A stretch of DNA of 64,000 nt from Coprinellus micaceus (lineage: Eukaryota > Basidiomycota > Agaricomycetes > Agaricales > Psathyrellaceae), in the NCBI GenBank assembly GCA_951394405.1, contig OX596340.1, forward strand, positions 3,534,001 through 3,598,000. Reading direction: 5' to 3'. The position numbers were made by a program, and so were the translations under genes. Of the stretch, positions 20,536 through 32,500 are shown piece by piece. The notes beneath the pieces were generated by a model. The model was not told where the DNA came from, searched no databases, and saw only the letters and a list, made by a program, of their open reading frames with translations. Every line of letters starts with the position of its first letter. Position 1 is the stretch's first letter.

Positions 20536-20618
20536 GTGCTCGTCGGGCTAGACGTTTACTAGACCACCAGCACCGTATATCACCAGAGATACTTCACTGA
20601 ATCACTCCCAGACTCACC

Positions 20619-21009
20619 ATGAAATTCTCCGTTTCCTTCAGTTTGATTCTCGCGTCGGTCCTCACGCTCTCAAACACCGCCATCGCACAGGGGTGTCAAC
20701 CGGCCTGTTGCGACGTGCTAGTCAAGGGGATCGACGATACTAACGTTGGCTGTGAGTGACTACCTATCTCCACCCCTGTTGCATCGATATCTAAGGCTCT
20801 GCACTAATATTAATACCTCCTCAAAAAACAGTGGAGTGTACTGAGGGTGGCATTGACTGCACCTTCGGGGGCCAAATCAGAGCGTGCTGCGAATCTATTG
20901 TGAGTTCAAGTTCCTGGGGTCACGAATGAGGCGCTGAAGAATGTCACAACTCGCGTTCCCCTCACAGAATACACTCACCAAGGTCGGAAACAAATGCGAG
21001 CCTGCTTGA
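20619..21009 (+). CDS. Hydrophobin-like eight-Cys secreted protein, copy C
   Basis: Three exons, 20619-20751, 20832-20899 and 20968-21009, with clean gtgagt donors. The signal peptide ends about TAIAQ. The mature peptide is about 56 residues: GCQPACC, then ECTEGGIDCTFGGQ, RACCES and VGNKCEPA-stop. The cysteine order C-CC-C-C-CC-C is that of hydrophobins, with spacings x3, x15, x6, x8 and x12. This is far tighter than known class I or II hydrophobins, which normally exceed 70 mature residues. Expected role: a secreted, disulfide-stabilised surface protein. Whether it is amphipathic and self-assembling cannot be read from sequence. The closest relative in the window is mirror copy D. Confidence 0.85.
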
Positions 21010-21990
21010 GCAACCATGCTCGTGGAGGAGAAGTCGTATATCAGTATGATGTTTCACCTTGAGCCCCGCGGTAGAGTAGTGACATAACTATTGTTTTAAG
21101 CCTTTGAAACTTCGACATGACATGTTGCGAGATTTAAATCAGAGGAAATCTAGGTGACCGGTCTCTGCCCGTACCCAGGTCGGAACTAGCGGAGATACCA
21201 AGGGCCCCTGGACATTGTGGTGGGTGGCAAGACACGAAGCACGGTGCTGGAGGAACCTAGAAGTATTGAATCTGCCCCGTTAACCTTCGCGGAGTGAGTA
21301 GCGCCCAAGGTAGTTGTGAAGATCGCTAAGGACTGCGAGGCGTCGTCACGGCAGAGCTAGAGGCAGAGCCTTGTTCAGACACGTGGGCTCGACTTGCCGA
21401 CCGCACCCCCTACCCATGGCCTGGACAGCCTGAATGGTGACTCGAGCAGTGGCTGGTTTGCATGCCAGAACGCAGTGCATAATGTGTGTGGTAGTGACTC
21501 GTACCTGTTTCAATATCTAGAACAGGAGGTCTGAGCAGAGCATGGTAGGGGGTGGGTAGGCCCTGTGCAGGTAAGGTCAGACTTTTCAAGGGGTTCTACG
21601 GCCCAGGCCCCAGAGAAGCTTCAAGCAATTTTCTTCCACGCACTGAGGTGCCTTCGACGTGAGCGACAAATCCGGGGTAGTCAAATGCATTTCACGATGT
21701 GTCTGAGTGCTTATTTGGAGACGAGCGCTCACCGACAGACCTATTGAGAGAAACGGTGGCCAAACGAACCGCAGAATATTCATGTTTCGATGGTCGAGGG
21801 GCGTTGGGCCACGTGTTTGTAGGGCCGGCGCCTAATTTCGCGTGTACAACTGACCAGTGACCTCGTTGTTTAAACGAGGTGGGGGTTTCCCTGAACATGT
21901 GTCTAGGCATTTACGCGGGTATGAAACTAAAGCGATGCATGAATGAAGGTTCCGAGATACGCCAACATGTCGAACGCGGAAGTCCACTCA
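21010..21990. other. Intergenic, nothing recognised
   Basis: About 1 kb without a supported reading frame, RNA gene or repeat; the right end carries the promoter of the next small gene. Confidence 0.5.
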
Positions 21991-21991
21991 C

Positions 21992-22000
21992 GATATAAAA
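21992..22000 (+). promoter_or_regulatory. TATA box of the small membrane protein gene
   Basis: GATATAAAA, about 100 bp before the ATG at 22099. It supports that frame as a real gene. Confidence 0.55.
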
Positions 22001-22098
22001 GACTGTATTGATAGCTTCGACTTGCCTCAATCAGAGCCTGCTCGCACGCACCACCAAGCCGGCTCATTCTCGAAATCGGGACTGTTCCCACTTGCCCC

Positions 22099-22456
22099 AT
22101 GGCCGCACATATCTCGGAAATAGGGTACGCCGCACCTCACACTACTTTGGAATGCCGTCTCACATCTCGGACGGTTGCTTCCGCGCAGATTAGTCGCCCT
22201 CATAGTCTGCGCATTTTTCCTTTTTGTATTGCTCTGCGGAGTACTCCTCAGCTACTTCTGGAACCGGCAAAATGCAGTGCGTTCGAATAGCGGAACCCAG
22301 AACCCCTCCGAAAGGCAGAGAAGAGGGACTGTGGAAGGTGCCAGAGTTCGGTCGACCATCTCTGCAGCGGAGCATACCAGGATCTACCAGAATGGACCAC
22401 CTCCAATATACAGCAAATTCGTGCCCACTCTCACTGAATACACACTTGGCCCATAA
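22099..22456 (+). CDS. Putative small single-pass membrane protein with a PPxY motif
   Basis: Two exons, 22099-22124 and 22189-22456 (intron gtacgc...cgcag, 64 nt), give 97 residues. After a nine-residue N-terminus (MAAHISEIG) comes one strong hydrophobic segment, LVALIVCAFFLFVLLCGVLL. A polar, basic tail of about 65 residues follows, rich in N, S, R and T. The tail has PPIY (within NGPPPIYSKF), which fits the PPxY signature bound by WW domains of Rsp5-type ubiquitin ligases. I know no named family. The call rests on a consistent splice, the TATA box and the helix; a chance ORF is not excluded. It lies head-on to the tyrosinase gene (convergent, about 195 bp apart). Confidence 0.5.
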
Positions 22457-22651
22457 TCAATCCCAAGTCACTCGCCCTTCAGCAATCATCTAGGGTCGAA
22501 CATCGTTTGCCAGTAGTGTAGAACTTGCTCTGAGGGGATCTTTATAAGAGTCAAATTCTACGTTCGGAAGATCACAGGGGATTGAAGCCAATCATGTGTA
22601 TATTATTTCAACTAGGTCGGCTGTCGTCGACGAACATTCAGAGGATTCAGC

Positions 22652-23950
22652 TTAGTAGTCATAAACGAAGCAGCCGGGATAAACTCTCGAGTCCATGACT
22701 TCGCTGATAGTCACGTTTGGACCAAGTGCTGGGAAATCCATCACAAAGTCGAGTGTCACTTGTACCTTGCCCTGCTGCTCAGTGGGCCCAGAGATGGCGT
22801 AGAGGCGGTTGGATTTGTCGGCCTCTTGCCACTTCCACCACACCCTGTCGAGGTTGGCGTGGTGAAGGTAAAATAGGGGGTCTGTAAGCCGATCCTGATG
22901 AGCCCATAAGCCACCCACAAGCGGACAGAGTACGTACCTGCACCCGCGGAATAGATGTTCAGCATCTCGCCACCGACAATACCGTGTCCACCACCATGGA
23001 TCGGCCCAGTCACGAAGCTATCAACGATGATCCTGAAGTCTTCGTACGTCTTTGATTCCATGACCTTCTTCACGATCGAGCTCAGGACCATGTTCCTCCA
23101 GAACTCTTGAATGCCGCGAACGATGCAGTGCTTGGTAGCGAGTCTTCCGGGGCCGAGGTTCGAGAGTCGGTCCTTGAAGGGTCCATCGGCGATGCACCCT
23201 TGCGGTCCGAAGCCCATGTTTCCACCGAGAGGATCTCTTGGTGGAGTGTAGGTCCCGGGAACGCCGTCACCCCCGAAGCCGTAGACCGGGTCGAAGATGG
23301 GAGAGTTCTTCAGCCTTGAAGGATAGTTGAGATAGATTGGGGGTTAACAAGAATGCGAGGAACCTACGGAACGTCGGTCTTGTCTGCATCCCGAGTCCAA
23401 TCCCAGAATCTGTGTATACATTGAGCACCACATTCCTCGAAGGGATGTAGGGGTGCACTAACGCGATCGGCCCCTTGTAGCCGCACTCGTCGCGGAGGGC
23501 ATTTCCGTAGAGGGTGCCAAGATGCCGGTGCCAAGGAAGGAAATGTCCCTGTCACCAGAAACCGAACATTCATTCATATATCTACGCCCGGAAGGGACGT
23601 AATCTGGTACTCACCACCGAGTGAACGCGGTCAGTGAGGTAGATATGAGTCGCTTGGAACTCGTCATAGCGGGACTTGGGGTCAGGTCGAGACGGGTCTT
23701 TCGGCGGGAGCTTCATTAAGCATTGCACTGCGTCGATGTAGCCTAGCTGGTCCTGCTTTGTCATATCGCGCCTTCGAGAGACGTTCATGAAAGGATTAGG
23801 TGGGATAGGCCTCGTATGGTCGGCAAAAGAAGCTTACCACTCTTTGAAGAGACGCATTTCAGTGCATGTTCCTGCGGCTGGAACAGCATTCACGGTCGAC
23901 AGGAGTCCGCTCAGAGCGGCAGAGAACAGGATGCTAGGGAAAAGCAGCAT
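22652..23950 (-). CDS. Secreted tyrosinase
   Basis: Six exons: 23950-23838, 23771-23615, 23548-23463, 23409-23368, 23314-22938 and 22881-22652, with phases that close perfectly (334 residues). The signal peptide is MLLFPSILFSAALSGLLSTVNA. The copper A ligands are the histidines of ATHIYLTDRVHSV and GHFLPWHRHL, followed by the typical ALRDECGYKGPI and FWDWTRDADK. Copper B has PIHGGGH, then FYLHHANLDRVWWKWQ. All six copper-binding histidines are present. The length fits the short secreted tyrosinases of fungi, without the long C-terminal lid domain of intracellular types. The enzyme oxidises phenols to quinones for melanin or cell-wall browning, here outside the cell. I see no lesion. Confidence 0.92.
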
Positions 23951-24780
23951 TGCGTGTGCGAATACCGGACAGCCAACAAGCCTGGAGGTGAATAGTAGGT
24001 CAGCCCCGTAAAGCTTTCTTATACGTGTTGCGACACATTTTTTCCGAGCTTTTATGACGGGGATTCGGTTCATCCGGTTGGCGAGCCAAGGAAAAGGGGA
24101 CCTCTTCTACTCCCTCCAAAGAACGGATAGATGTTTCGTGGCATGAAGTGATGAGCCAAAATGGCGGTAGAGCGGACAAACGTCAGGAGAGTGACTTCAA
24201 ATGATTAGGCGCCCTAGGTCGGCGCCTACCAGCGAAAAATCGGGGGACGGATACGGCCCAATACCGTCCAGGAAAAGCGAAATGCGGCTGCATGCTACGT
24301 AACTATGTCGCATTTCAACCGTTTTCAAACCATTTAGCTTTGTCGATGGCCTGGTGGCCAATACCAACTTGAAGGATGAAGGCAGTCCCATGGTCCGGCG
24401 CCCCGATTCACGGACTGCCTAATTAAGCCAAGATTAGATAGAAGTCGGATACGGGAAGGCTTCGTTTGTGTGTATAATTTCCTTCTGCTTGAATCGGAGA
24501 AGTCGAGAAGCTACTATGACGCCCCAGTGTGGGGTTGGATGAAAGTGTATCCTGCGAACAAGTAGGGAGCCAATGCGTGGTCGCGAGATGCCAACACTAT
24601 CGGCACCGAGTTCTTCAGTCTCGCCGATACTTCTGGTAAAATGGTGCTTATTTCATTGGGCGACCATTGTATAACCGAGCGACGAAACTCCAGTGAGCCG
24701 GATAGGACCTATGGGGGATTGCAGGAGCGATGCGAGCGGGCACTTCCAGTGTTGGCATGGTCGAGCCGATCGTGGGTCGA
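23951..24780. other. Intergenic upstream of tyrosinase, nothing recognised
   Basis: Holds the tyrosinase promoter; no other gene or repeat seen. Confidence 0.4.
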
Positions 24781-25035
24781 GTCGACCGTCAAAGTTGGGA
24801 CCATCCCTTCCGACCCACGGTCTGACCAACGGACTGACCCAAGGTCGGACCAGGGACCTGATGAGATCAATACGCGGGAGGCCTTTGGTCGAGGCTGGTC
24901 GCCGACTTGGCGCTGACCTTTGGCGCCGTCAGTGGTCACCCGCTCGGCCCGCGCAGGGGTCGGACCATGGTCGGAACTTCTGGGTCATTACGACCATTCG
25001 ACCGTGGGTACGGTCAGACCACGGTCGGACCCATG
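24780..25035. repeat. Cluster of GGTCNGACC palindromes
   Basis: GGTCNGACC occurs at 24819-24827, 24843-24851, 24958-24966, 25012-25020 and 25023-25031. Many half-sites (GGACC, GGTC, CCATGGTC) lie between them. Five nine-base palindromes in about 210 bp are far above chance. Confidence 0.6.
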
Positions 25036-25239
25036 GTCTTACCAACACTGGGCACTTCTGCCCATTGCATTCCAGGGCCAGATGAGAGTGGGCACTACGG
25101 GTCCAAGACCTTGAAGGTGACCAGGGGCGTCGCCGATTGCAAAGCACGGGAATTGCCTATCAAGTCCCAAAGCGAAAGGTTTGTTGACAAGTGGGTTGTC
25201 GTCGATCACAGCAGAAGGGAGGTCTTCCCAGGCCAAGTC

Positions 25240-25740
25240 TAAGAGACAGTGCAGATATCGTCACTTTACGAGGGCATGGCCGTGACTTGGAGGGATAGAG
25301 GTGCATGTCTCTCCCCCGCTCGATTATTCGAACAGCGCCGACGGTGTCATTGGGCGGCATTGATGTCGATGTGGACGACATCGCCGGGAAGATTGGGCTC
25401 GAGCGTCGGAGGGAGGAGCGGTTTGGCAACATTTCCAACCGTCCACAGATATATTGAACAGCTTATGAACCAATCCCCATCCATCTACCAGTGAAACCGG
25501 CAGATCCAGGGAGAGATGAGGTCAATAAGCCGCGAGTATTCATGGAAGTGTGGGGTCGACGGTCTCTCGATGGAGGTTTCTAGGCCGCACGAAGCCTACC
25601 ATCTGGTAAACACGAGAAGGTGGGAGGAGGATGACGGGAGTAAGGGTAGATGTAGCCCAGCGATGACGCTCGTCGTGGCACAGAACGACAAAGAAAGGAA
25701 CGCCGGACAAGGTGCCCTGACCGTTCGGCAATCTCCGGCG
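25240..25740 (+). repeat. S block, partial copy 1 (ATG7-unit array)
   Basis: Resembles 29290-29490 and the ends of the other S blocks (GTGGGGTCGACGG at about 25550, compare 29327 onward). It leads into the promoter copy at 25740, as S does in front of ATG7. Boundaries are approximate. Confidence 0.55.
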
Positions 25741-25930
25741 GAGCGATAAGATAAGATGCACGCCTAATCCATCTCCGCTCCTGTGCCGCCACCCCAAACA
25801 CGTCGCGATGCTATCAATTACATATCTTGTCTTATACCCCCATCTCGTCTACACCATCCTCTATCCACACCGAACTCACCCAGCTAGTCTCCCCTGGAGA
25901 TACCATGCAGCCACGTCGTGTTCTCTCTCG
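25725..25930 (+). repeat. Promoter copy P1 of ATG7 without exon 1
   Basis: CGGCAATCTCCGGCGGAGCG, then GATAAGATAAGAT (25745-25757) and CCATCTCCGCTC match the region before ATG7 (58295 onward). The exon 1 sequence does not follow; instead block R begins at about 26110. Confidence 0.65.
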
Positions 25931-26109
25931 CCTCCTCTCACCTTGTCGGGGCCAGCGGTAGATCGGCAGACCAAGTCATCGACAACCTCATGCCTAGGCG
26001 GGGACGTTGAGGTGCCATGTTACGCGGGGGCTGATTGTGAGTGCATCTCCGTGTTTGAGGCTTTCCAGGTCTCAACTTACATTTGGTTGGCATTTTCGTT
26101 AGGGACCTG

Positions 26110-27200
26110 ACCCACCGGATTAGGCCTTCGTTTGGTTCTTCTTCGCGGTCCTGAATTCGCGTCGTTCTTTCCTTGTCCTCCATCCTCGATTGGAAAGTGG
26201 GGTCGCGAGCTATCGGAACAGAAGCGGAATCCTGAACCGATGGTATCTAGACAGTGTCCTCATGGGGCCGCGCATTTTTGCACTTGCTCCCCCCAGGTTC
26301 TTTTCCTTTGTTCTCTTGACGGATCCGTGCTTCTGCGTACCACCACCTAACCACCGGCTCGCTGTCGTCGCGGGTCTACTCCCGTGAAGCCCTTTGCATC
26401 ACTATCTCAGGATGTTGTTGCAGCTTACGGGCGTGGCCCATTTGAGACTCTGCTCGAGCCGGTGGTATGATGGAGCGTGCCATGGGGTGTTTGTGTTTGA
26501 TATTTCTTTTCGTCTCCATCAATATCTTCGCCCTTTTTTTTTTTTTTTTTTTTTTTTTGGCTCCGCACCATCCACCGTTCAATGGCTTGCCTTCTCCAGG
26601 CTCTACGTACTCGCTGCCTCGATGATGCTTCGCCTTTACGAAGCTTTTAAGCGTTCAGTCTCTGCCATGTTCTTTCTCGACGGTATCTGGAATGAGACCC
26701 CGGCCTCATTCCCTGAATACGCCTTTGTCGGTCTCCTCTTTCGTTTCACGCGCAACTTTATCGTGGAGACCTACTCTGAACCCTACCTTCGAACTTCGCC
26801 CTAGGCACCTCTATCTCTCAGGTTTAATCCCCACACCATTGACATTTTGGATAACGGGAATCTGAGAGTTTATGGGTTTCATGCGGTTGGAGTCGATGGC
26901 TGCGGATCGAGAGGTGTTGCGTGAATTGCTATCAGTAGTCCCGTTTTTGGTTGCTTTATTTTCCATGTCGTTTTCACCAATTGGAGGCGTGCACGAGAGG
27001 ATCATACTTCGCTCTCGACCCTGCGTCCCGTTGTCGTTTGACCATCGGCACTCTCTACCCTCGATTTTGGATCGAGCATGGAGTCCTTTGGTCTCGAAGA
27101 GGTCCGATCCGAGGTCGATGATTGGTGGAAGTAGTCAATTTCCGCGGCCAGACATACGCACCCTAGAGCGTTACTCTCGCTCTCCACATTACAGCTCAAT
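26110..27200 (+). repeat. R block, copy 1
   Basis: Shares segments with 38220-39300, 56110-57200 and the big ATG7 intron: for example GTCGATGGCTGCGGATCGAG (26893) against 56717, and ACCCTCGATTTTGGATCGAG (27058) against 38888 and 62150. It contains a 25-base T run at 26534-26558. No gene is supported. Confidence 0.6.
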
Positions 27201-27879
27201 GTGAATTGTACGTACGGTAAGGCTTATAACTGTCTTTGGAGAGCCCGGGTGTGCTATCTGAGGATGTCGGACCACTACAGAGCTAGGGTGTCTGTCGAAA
27301 TGTCGAAACGTTTGTACTGCATCTTGGGGGTGAACCCGAGGGTGGTATTGGAGATGCTGTGTTGGAGTTCATTGAGAAGAGAAGAACCGTAGATCGGGAC
27401 GGTGGAGGAGTTAGCTGGCTTAAGAGTGTTGAGATCACGTTTTGTATCCCGCCGGGGCGAAATATCCTGGGCGAGCTGAGAGGGAGAGGTGTTGATACGA
27501 CGGGCATCGTGATTCGATCGGTTTCGGGAGACGAAGAAGTCATTGCGGGGTAGCGTCACTCGTCGAAGTCCGGGTTGAGTCCTCCAGCGATTCACACACG
27601 TCCCGCGGTAGGATCACTAGGCGAGATTCTGTCTACTGTCTGACAATCCGTACGGGGTCAGAGACGTACGCCCACTTGTATTCTCTTCCCATCAATGGCT
27701 ATGTAACTGTGATTCTTGTCTTGGTGTTTGAATCCATATCTGTTATAGCTTTGTCGGGTATCTAGGATTCGCATGACCTTTGTAGAGTCTGGTTCTTTCA
27801 CCCTTCTAGGGTTTGTTTCGCTGTCGTAAAGCGCATCATTCATATAATGAAGCCTAGATTTGTATATGTACAGTACCTC

Positions 27880-29490
27880 TAACTAGATACGACGACATGA
27901 TTGAAAGGGATCTGGATGTCCCACTGTCGAACGGAATTGGTAGCCACCGGACAGAAAGTCGTTCAGGACGATGATCGATTCACCCTTCTCCAGTTGGCCC
28001 GCGCAGCACCATACACCCACCACTGAAATCTCTGGCACTCGTCCTCTGGAGACTACAACTATGAATTGGGGCCTGGATGGAGGTGCGAGTTGCAGGGTGT
28101 TCTGGCAACGGGTGGATGGGTACGGACTGCCCTCTGAAGCGAATGCAGATCTTTCAAATGCCATTCATGTCGGATCCGAAAGCATAGGAGAAGAATACTG
28201 CACGAAGAAGACGACCGTACAAGGCCCTGGACCTCGCCCTCTTCGAACGGGGCGGCACCCTCGAATAGATCCAACTCGTGGACACCGCGCTTGGATAAGA
28301 GGCGTCGGGTTCCAAGGATAATCAACCGTCGGGTTGTAGAACCGGGGATCCAAAGACGCGTCAGCCGCTGATGCAGAGGTCTGGTCTAGTGGCATACGAG
28401 ATATTGGAATGGTCTCGGCAGCCTAAGATTAGGGGTACCTAGACGAAGGCCGGAGGCTGGGTTTGACCCACGCCACCCTTGCGTCCAGGGTTCAAACGTT
28501 CAAGTGAGGGGAGACTCCTCGAATTCCGAGTAGATACTATCCGACACGCGTGAAGCACTGGACCGAGGGTTGGTGGATCGTCGACGCGCTCAGGAGGAGC
28601 GATGCCAGTTGCACAGATACTCGTCGATTCCCATCTACGACTCGGAGGAGTGGGGATGCACTCGAAGTCCATCCACGATGACCCGCTTATGTGATCGAAC
28701 CTCCCATGGCGACACTCGGAACAGCGAGGTTAGTCGTGAGGAGGGATCGATACTCCAAAGACGGGGAACCATGGATGTGGGCGTTCTGGAGTGCAATGGA
28801 GGTCGGGGGAGGTGATAAGGTATCGGAACGGTGGTGGCGGCGACGTCGACGTCCCCGGTCCCGATGCACTGTTCAAGCCCTCCTGGGGACCCTGTCAGAT
28901 CCGATGCAATTTAACGCGAGAAATCACTAGATTGTGAGGAGTACTCCAGGGCAGATCGTTGAATGGTGCGTCGTTGGTGCAGTGCTGCGATCATCGATGT
29001 GCGTTCAGGCGGGATCTGGCAATGGGCGTCGCGATGGGAGACGTGGTTCGATGGTGCATCCGTGGAGCGACTTCATGCGTATGGACCAATAGACGCGGGC
29101 CTACTAGTAGAAATACCAGTGAATGCAGCGCCGGATGGGTTCGATATAGCACGGAGGTCCATGGAAGTGTCACGTCAACGGCGTCTTGGTAGAGATCGCT
29201 AGTCCCGAGGAGAAATGCGTGGAAGAAAACTCGATCATCACTCGCGTATGTACTAGTAGAGCTGGTAGCCATGGCGATGGGTGGGGTGAGTATACCGCAG
29301 GTATCCGTGGAGGTTGCAATGTCACTGTGGGGTCGACGGCGTCTCGGTTCAGATAGAGGGTCGCAAGGGGAAAACATCGGAAGGATGGAGGGTATCTGCA
29401 GATCAGGAAGCCTCCGTGGGGAGAGTTCGAGTGCATGGATGACGCTTGTGAAGGGGCGGAAGGAGGGGGGATGCCAGAACACGGCGACGA
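27880..29490 (+). repeat. S block, copy 2
   Basis: Parallels 53470-54850 and 57240-58310: CTCGTCCTCTGGAGACTACA (28039) against 57390; ATTCCCATCTACG.. and the recurring GTATCCGTGG..GGGGTCGACGG near 29300. No coding frame is conserved between copies, so I treat it as a non-coding repeat. Confidence 0.6.
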
Positions 29491-30020
29491 GTGGCAAGTC
29501 ACGGCAATCTCCGACGGAGAGATAAGATAAGATTGCTCCAATCAACCCATCTCCGCTCAGGGGCCACGCCAAACACACGTCGCGATACTGATCAATCATT
29601 ACACCTACCGTCTTGTCCAGATACCCACATCTCCCTGTACCATATACCTTCATACATTCGCCTTTACCTACCAAACGCCCTCGACTCATCCGTATTGATA
29701 AGCCTCGTCATTCCGGGACTCGACGCTTGGACCAACCCCAAGCTACGATAACGACCCAAACGCAAGCGCCCAACGATGCCCACACTCCAATTCGCCCCCT
29801 TCTCCGCCCTCGTCTCCCCCGCCTTCTGGCACAAACTCACCGATCTCAAGATCGACTTCCTTGGGCTGTCCGACGACGCCCTCCCCATCACCGGCTCCTA
29901 CACCGCAAGCAAAGGCATCGTTAACCGCGAGACCGGTGTTGAGGTCGTTTTGCCAACGTCCTTCAGCGTCGGCGGCGACTCGTTTGAGCTCGAGTTGGAG
30001 AAGGCTGGGGTGTAGAAGCT
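29490..30020 (+). pseudogene. ATG7 promoter plus exon 1 pseudogene (copy P2)
   Basis: The promoter region with GATAAGATAAGAT (29521-29533) is followed by ATG at 29776 and about 79 codons. These match the N-terminus of ATG7 almost residue for residue ([44 protein letters not shown]). Where the functional gene reads GTG-TCG-AAG, this copy reads GTG-TAG-AAG (stop 30013-30015). About ten codons later the homology to exon 1 ends and R-type sequence begins (30040 onward). It is a dead 5' fragment, although its promoter may still be active. Confidence 0.85.
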
Positions 30021-30292
30021 CACACTGGGATTAACTTCGAGTCGTCTCGCCATCGGCTCCACTCACGACGACCTCAACGCTCTCGCTTTACCTTTCCTTC
30101 CAGTTGGATGTTGAAGGTTGGGGCGAGGGACTGAGACTACTTCGGGTTTGGCGAGCCGATGATCGGGAGACGGAGGCCCCGCCGCAGACATAGGACGTTC
30201 AGCCTATGCTCGTTATCCATCCAGATCCTGTTTTATTGTCTCGATCCGCCGTCGGGGTCGTTGACTGAGGACACGGGCCCATGTATAAAAAA

Positions 30293-31512
30293 AGATGAAG
30301 CTGGTTTAAACCAGGGGGCCTGGGTAGGTTTAAACCAGCCCAGTTTAAACTGGTTTAAACGGGCCGCACGTGGGGCGCCTGACGTAGGCGCCAGCGGTAC
30401 GACGGGGAGCGGGCGCTTATCTGAACGCGCCGCCGTGCATCGTTTGCAAAATTATATCAATTCAATAAATACCTACTACAATCGCAATCAGCCATCGTGC
30501 TACTGACTGAAATGGGGACAATACTCGCACCAGACGAGCAGGATGTGGTCGGAAGCGCGTTCGAGCAGTGGGTTGTGCTCGAACGTGCTTCCAAATACCG
30601 CCTCGCGTACAGGCGGTGCCCCAGCCGTCACCCACAGGAAAGCAAGAATCGAGGGCGGGGAGAGGGTCAAGGGACGCGGTTGGAGAGCGATAGAATGGGT
30701 GGTGCGAGTGGGAGAGGAGGGGTGGGGGAACTAGACGAGAAACGGAGAAGAGGCGACTTACCATGCAACCACCCCCACCTTCCTGCTCCCACCGACTAGG
30801 AGCCCCCAACGCAGACCGCCGCCTGCCGCGTCACCGCTTGCCCCTCTCTAAAACGCGTATTGCCGCGTTCGTTCAAGGCCGACCCTTCGGAGATGGCCTC
30901 AGCGCTGCGGGCGCGGCCAATGTCGGCGCCGAGATTGAGGGGCGTTTGCGCCGTGGCCGATGTGTTGGAGGTCGAAGTAGGTTGGGCTGGAGGAGGTCGC
31001 GATAAGGAGAGGAAGGGTCGCGGGGTACGAGGCGAATGGGCCAAGGCGGAGGTGGTGGTTGCGGTTCAAGAGATGATGCCGTGCCAAACACCACGGTTGC
31101 GCCGGTCACGCGTTGATCGTTTGGTGCGACCAAATAGGGCCAAAGGGCTGGGTGTATATAATCCAGGGCCAATAGAGGGAGCGCCCCACTCCTCTTTTCC
31201 CCTCTCCACTACCTCTGGGACGGTAGTGGGGATGGGACTTAGAGATTTTCGCCATCGTCGCCCATTACGGGTGATGACGTCGACGTTCTTAGACGCCGGA
31301 TAGGGGTTCGGTTTCCGGTTTAAACCAGCGCAATTTAAATTTCTCTGCCTCCGAACTTGAACTCGCAATATCCAAGTCCCAGTTCTCGCGGCATGTATCC
31401 GTTCAAGAAGACCCTAGTAGCACTTTGTATAAGCATAGTAAAATACCGTAATCATTCTCAATAGCACCGGTTTAAACCTACCCAGGCCCCCTGGTTTAAA
31501 CCAACTTCATCT
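30293..31512. mobile_element. 1.2-kb non-autonomous DNA element with GGTTTAAACC-bearing TIRs
   Basis: The left end AGATGAAGCTGGTTTAAACC (30293-30312) runs on with AGGGGGCCTGGGTAGGTTTA. The right end (31471-31512) is its reverse complement over about 43 bp with one or two mismatches. Extra GTTTAAAC copies lie just inside both ends (30342-30360, 31318-31326). No transposase is visible inside; minus-strand frames there are proline-rich and unconvincing. It splits an R block: 30040-30290 on the left and 31520 onward on the right. The target duplication is not clear. Confidence 0.75.
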
Positions 31513-32500
31513 GGCAACAGTCGTGAACCTCGCTTCACCTTCGTTGGCCCGACACGCGAACTGCATTCCACGTGCTCGTGAGCTCTCTCCCTCCCCACCG
31601 GCCAGTTCAACGTTGTCTTCACGCACCCGCGCACTCTCGTTGGGGATTCATAGAACGCCTGCGGTTCCGGGCGATATTTTGGCGTTCCAGCTGGTCGTTG
31701 GTGTGATGGATGAGGTTTTGAGGCGCCGGCTTCCTCGCATCGTATCCACCTTGTTTTTCTCTTTCATTTTTGACTCCTTTCCTTTGTCTGCCTCCATTGG
31801 GCTGCGGGCGAAAGTTCCTCTCCGACGGACTTTCGACCTCCCGCCCAACCCGCCAACCTCTCTCTCCCGTGCTTCGTTCCCGTTGTATGAAGTCGCAGTG
31901 ACGAGAGTGTTCGGTACAGGTCATTGCGATGGCGGTAGGTGGTTCTGTGACGAGAGGATATGCGTTTCCGTTGTCCGCCGACCTGACCCTCTCTTCCTTT
32001 CCTCATTGTATTTGTCGTTCTGGTGGGAATATGGCTCTCAACCTCGCTTTCAACCACACGCGCTGTTGCGGATCGCCCACCTGGATCATGCTTCCGACAA
32101 TGCTGGGGCGTGTGGATGTACGATCTTCTGGAGCGATCGTTGGCGTCGATGGCTCATGATGGGTTCGGGGCGTTCTCGGGGTTTTCGAGGTCACGACGTC
32201 TTTCTTCGCAATATTTCCTTATCTTCGCCTCCCTTAAACCTCGTTTCTTTGAAACGGCAGTTCTCTCTTTTGCCGTTAGATTCTGCACGTGCATTCTTCA
32301 CCGGGGGTCGGTCGGTGGTCCCTTTCACTCGGAGATATGGCACTTCAAGGGACGTTCTTCAGGTGCCCTCCCGCGGCTGTTCAGCGAGCAGAGGGGGTCA
32401 AGAGCATCCGTGATACGCAATTTCACCGACAGTACAGTGACGCGTTGGCTCTTCAGTTGTTCCCCCCAAATTGCTCCTCCTCATGCCGCAAACTCCGACC
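31513..32500 (+). repeat. R block, copy 2
   Basis: Matches the large ATG7 intron: CACCCGCGCACTCTCGTTGG..TTCATAG (31623 onward) against 61663 onward, and TTCAGGTGCCCTCCCGCGGC (32359) against 62815 onward. It also matches 34640-35080 (GGAGATATGGCACTTCAAGG at 32331 and 34922). No gene supported. Confidence 0.65.

Noticed and set aside
26534..26558. 25-base T run as a poly(A) tail of a retroposed sequence
   Set aside because: No target duplication or cDNA-like sequence could be attached to it.
25240..29500. Long shadow frames in S and R blocks
   Set aside because: Frames are not conserved between the copies of each block, so they are chance openings in repeats.
30462..31303. Proline/arginine-rich frames inside the GTTTAAAC element
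   Set aside because: GC-rich sequence opens frames on both strands; nothing resembles a transposase.
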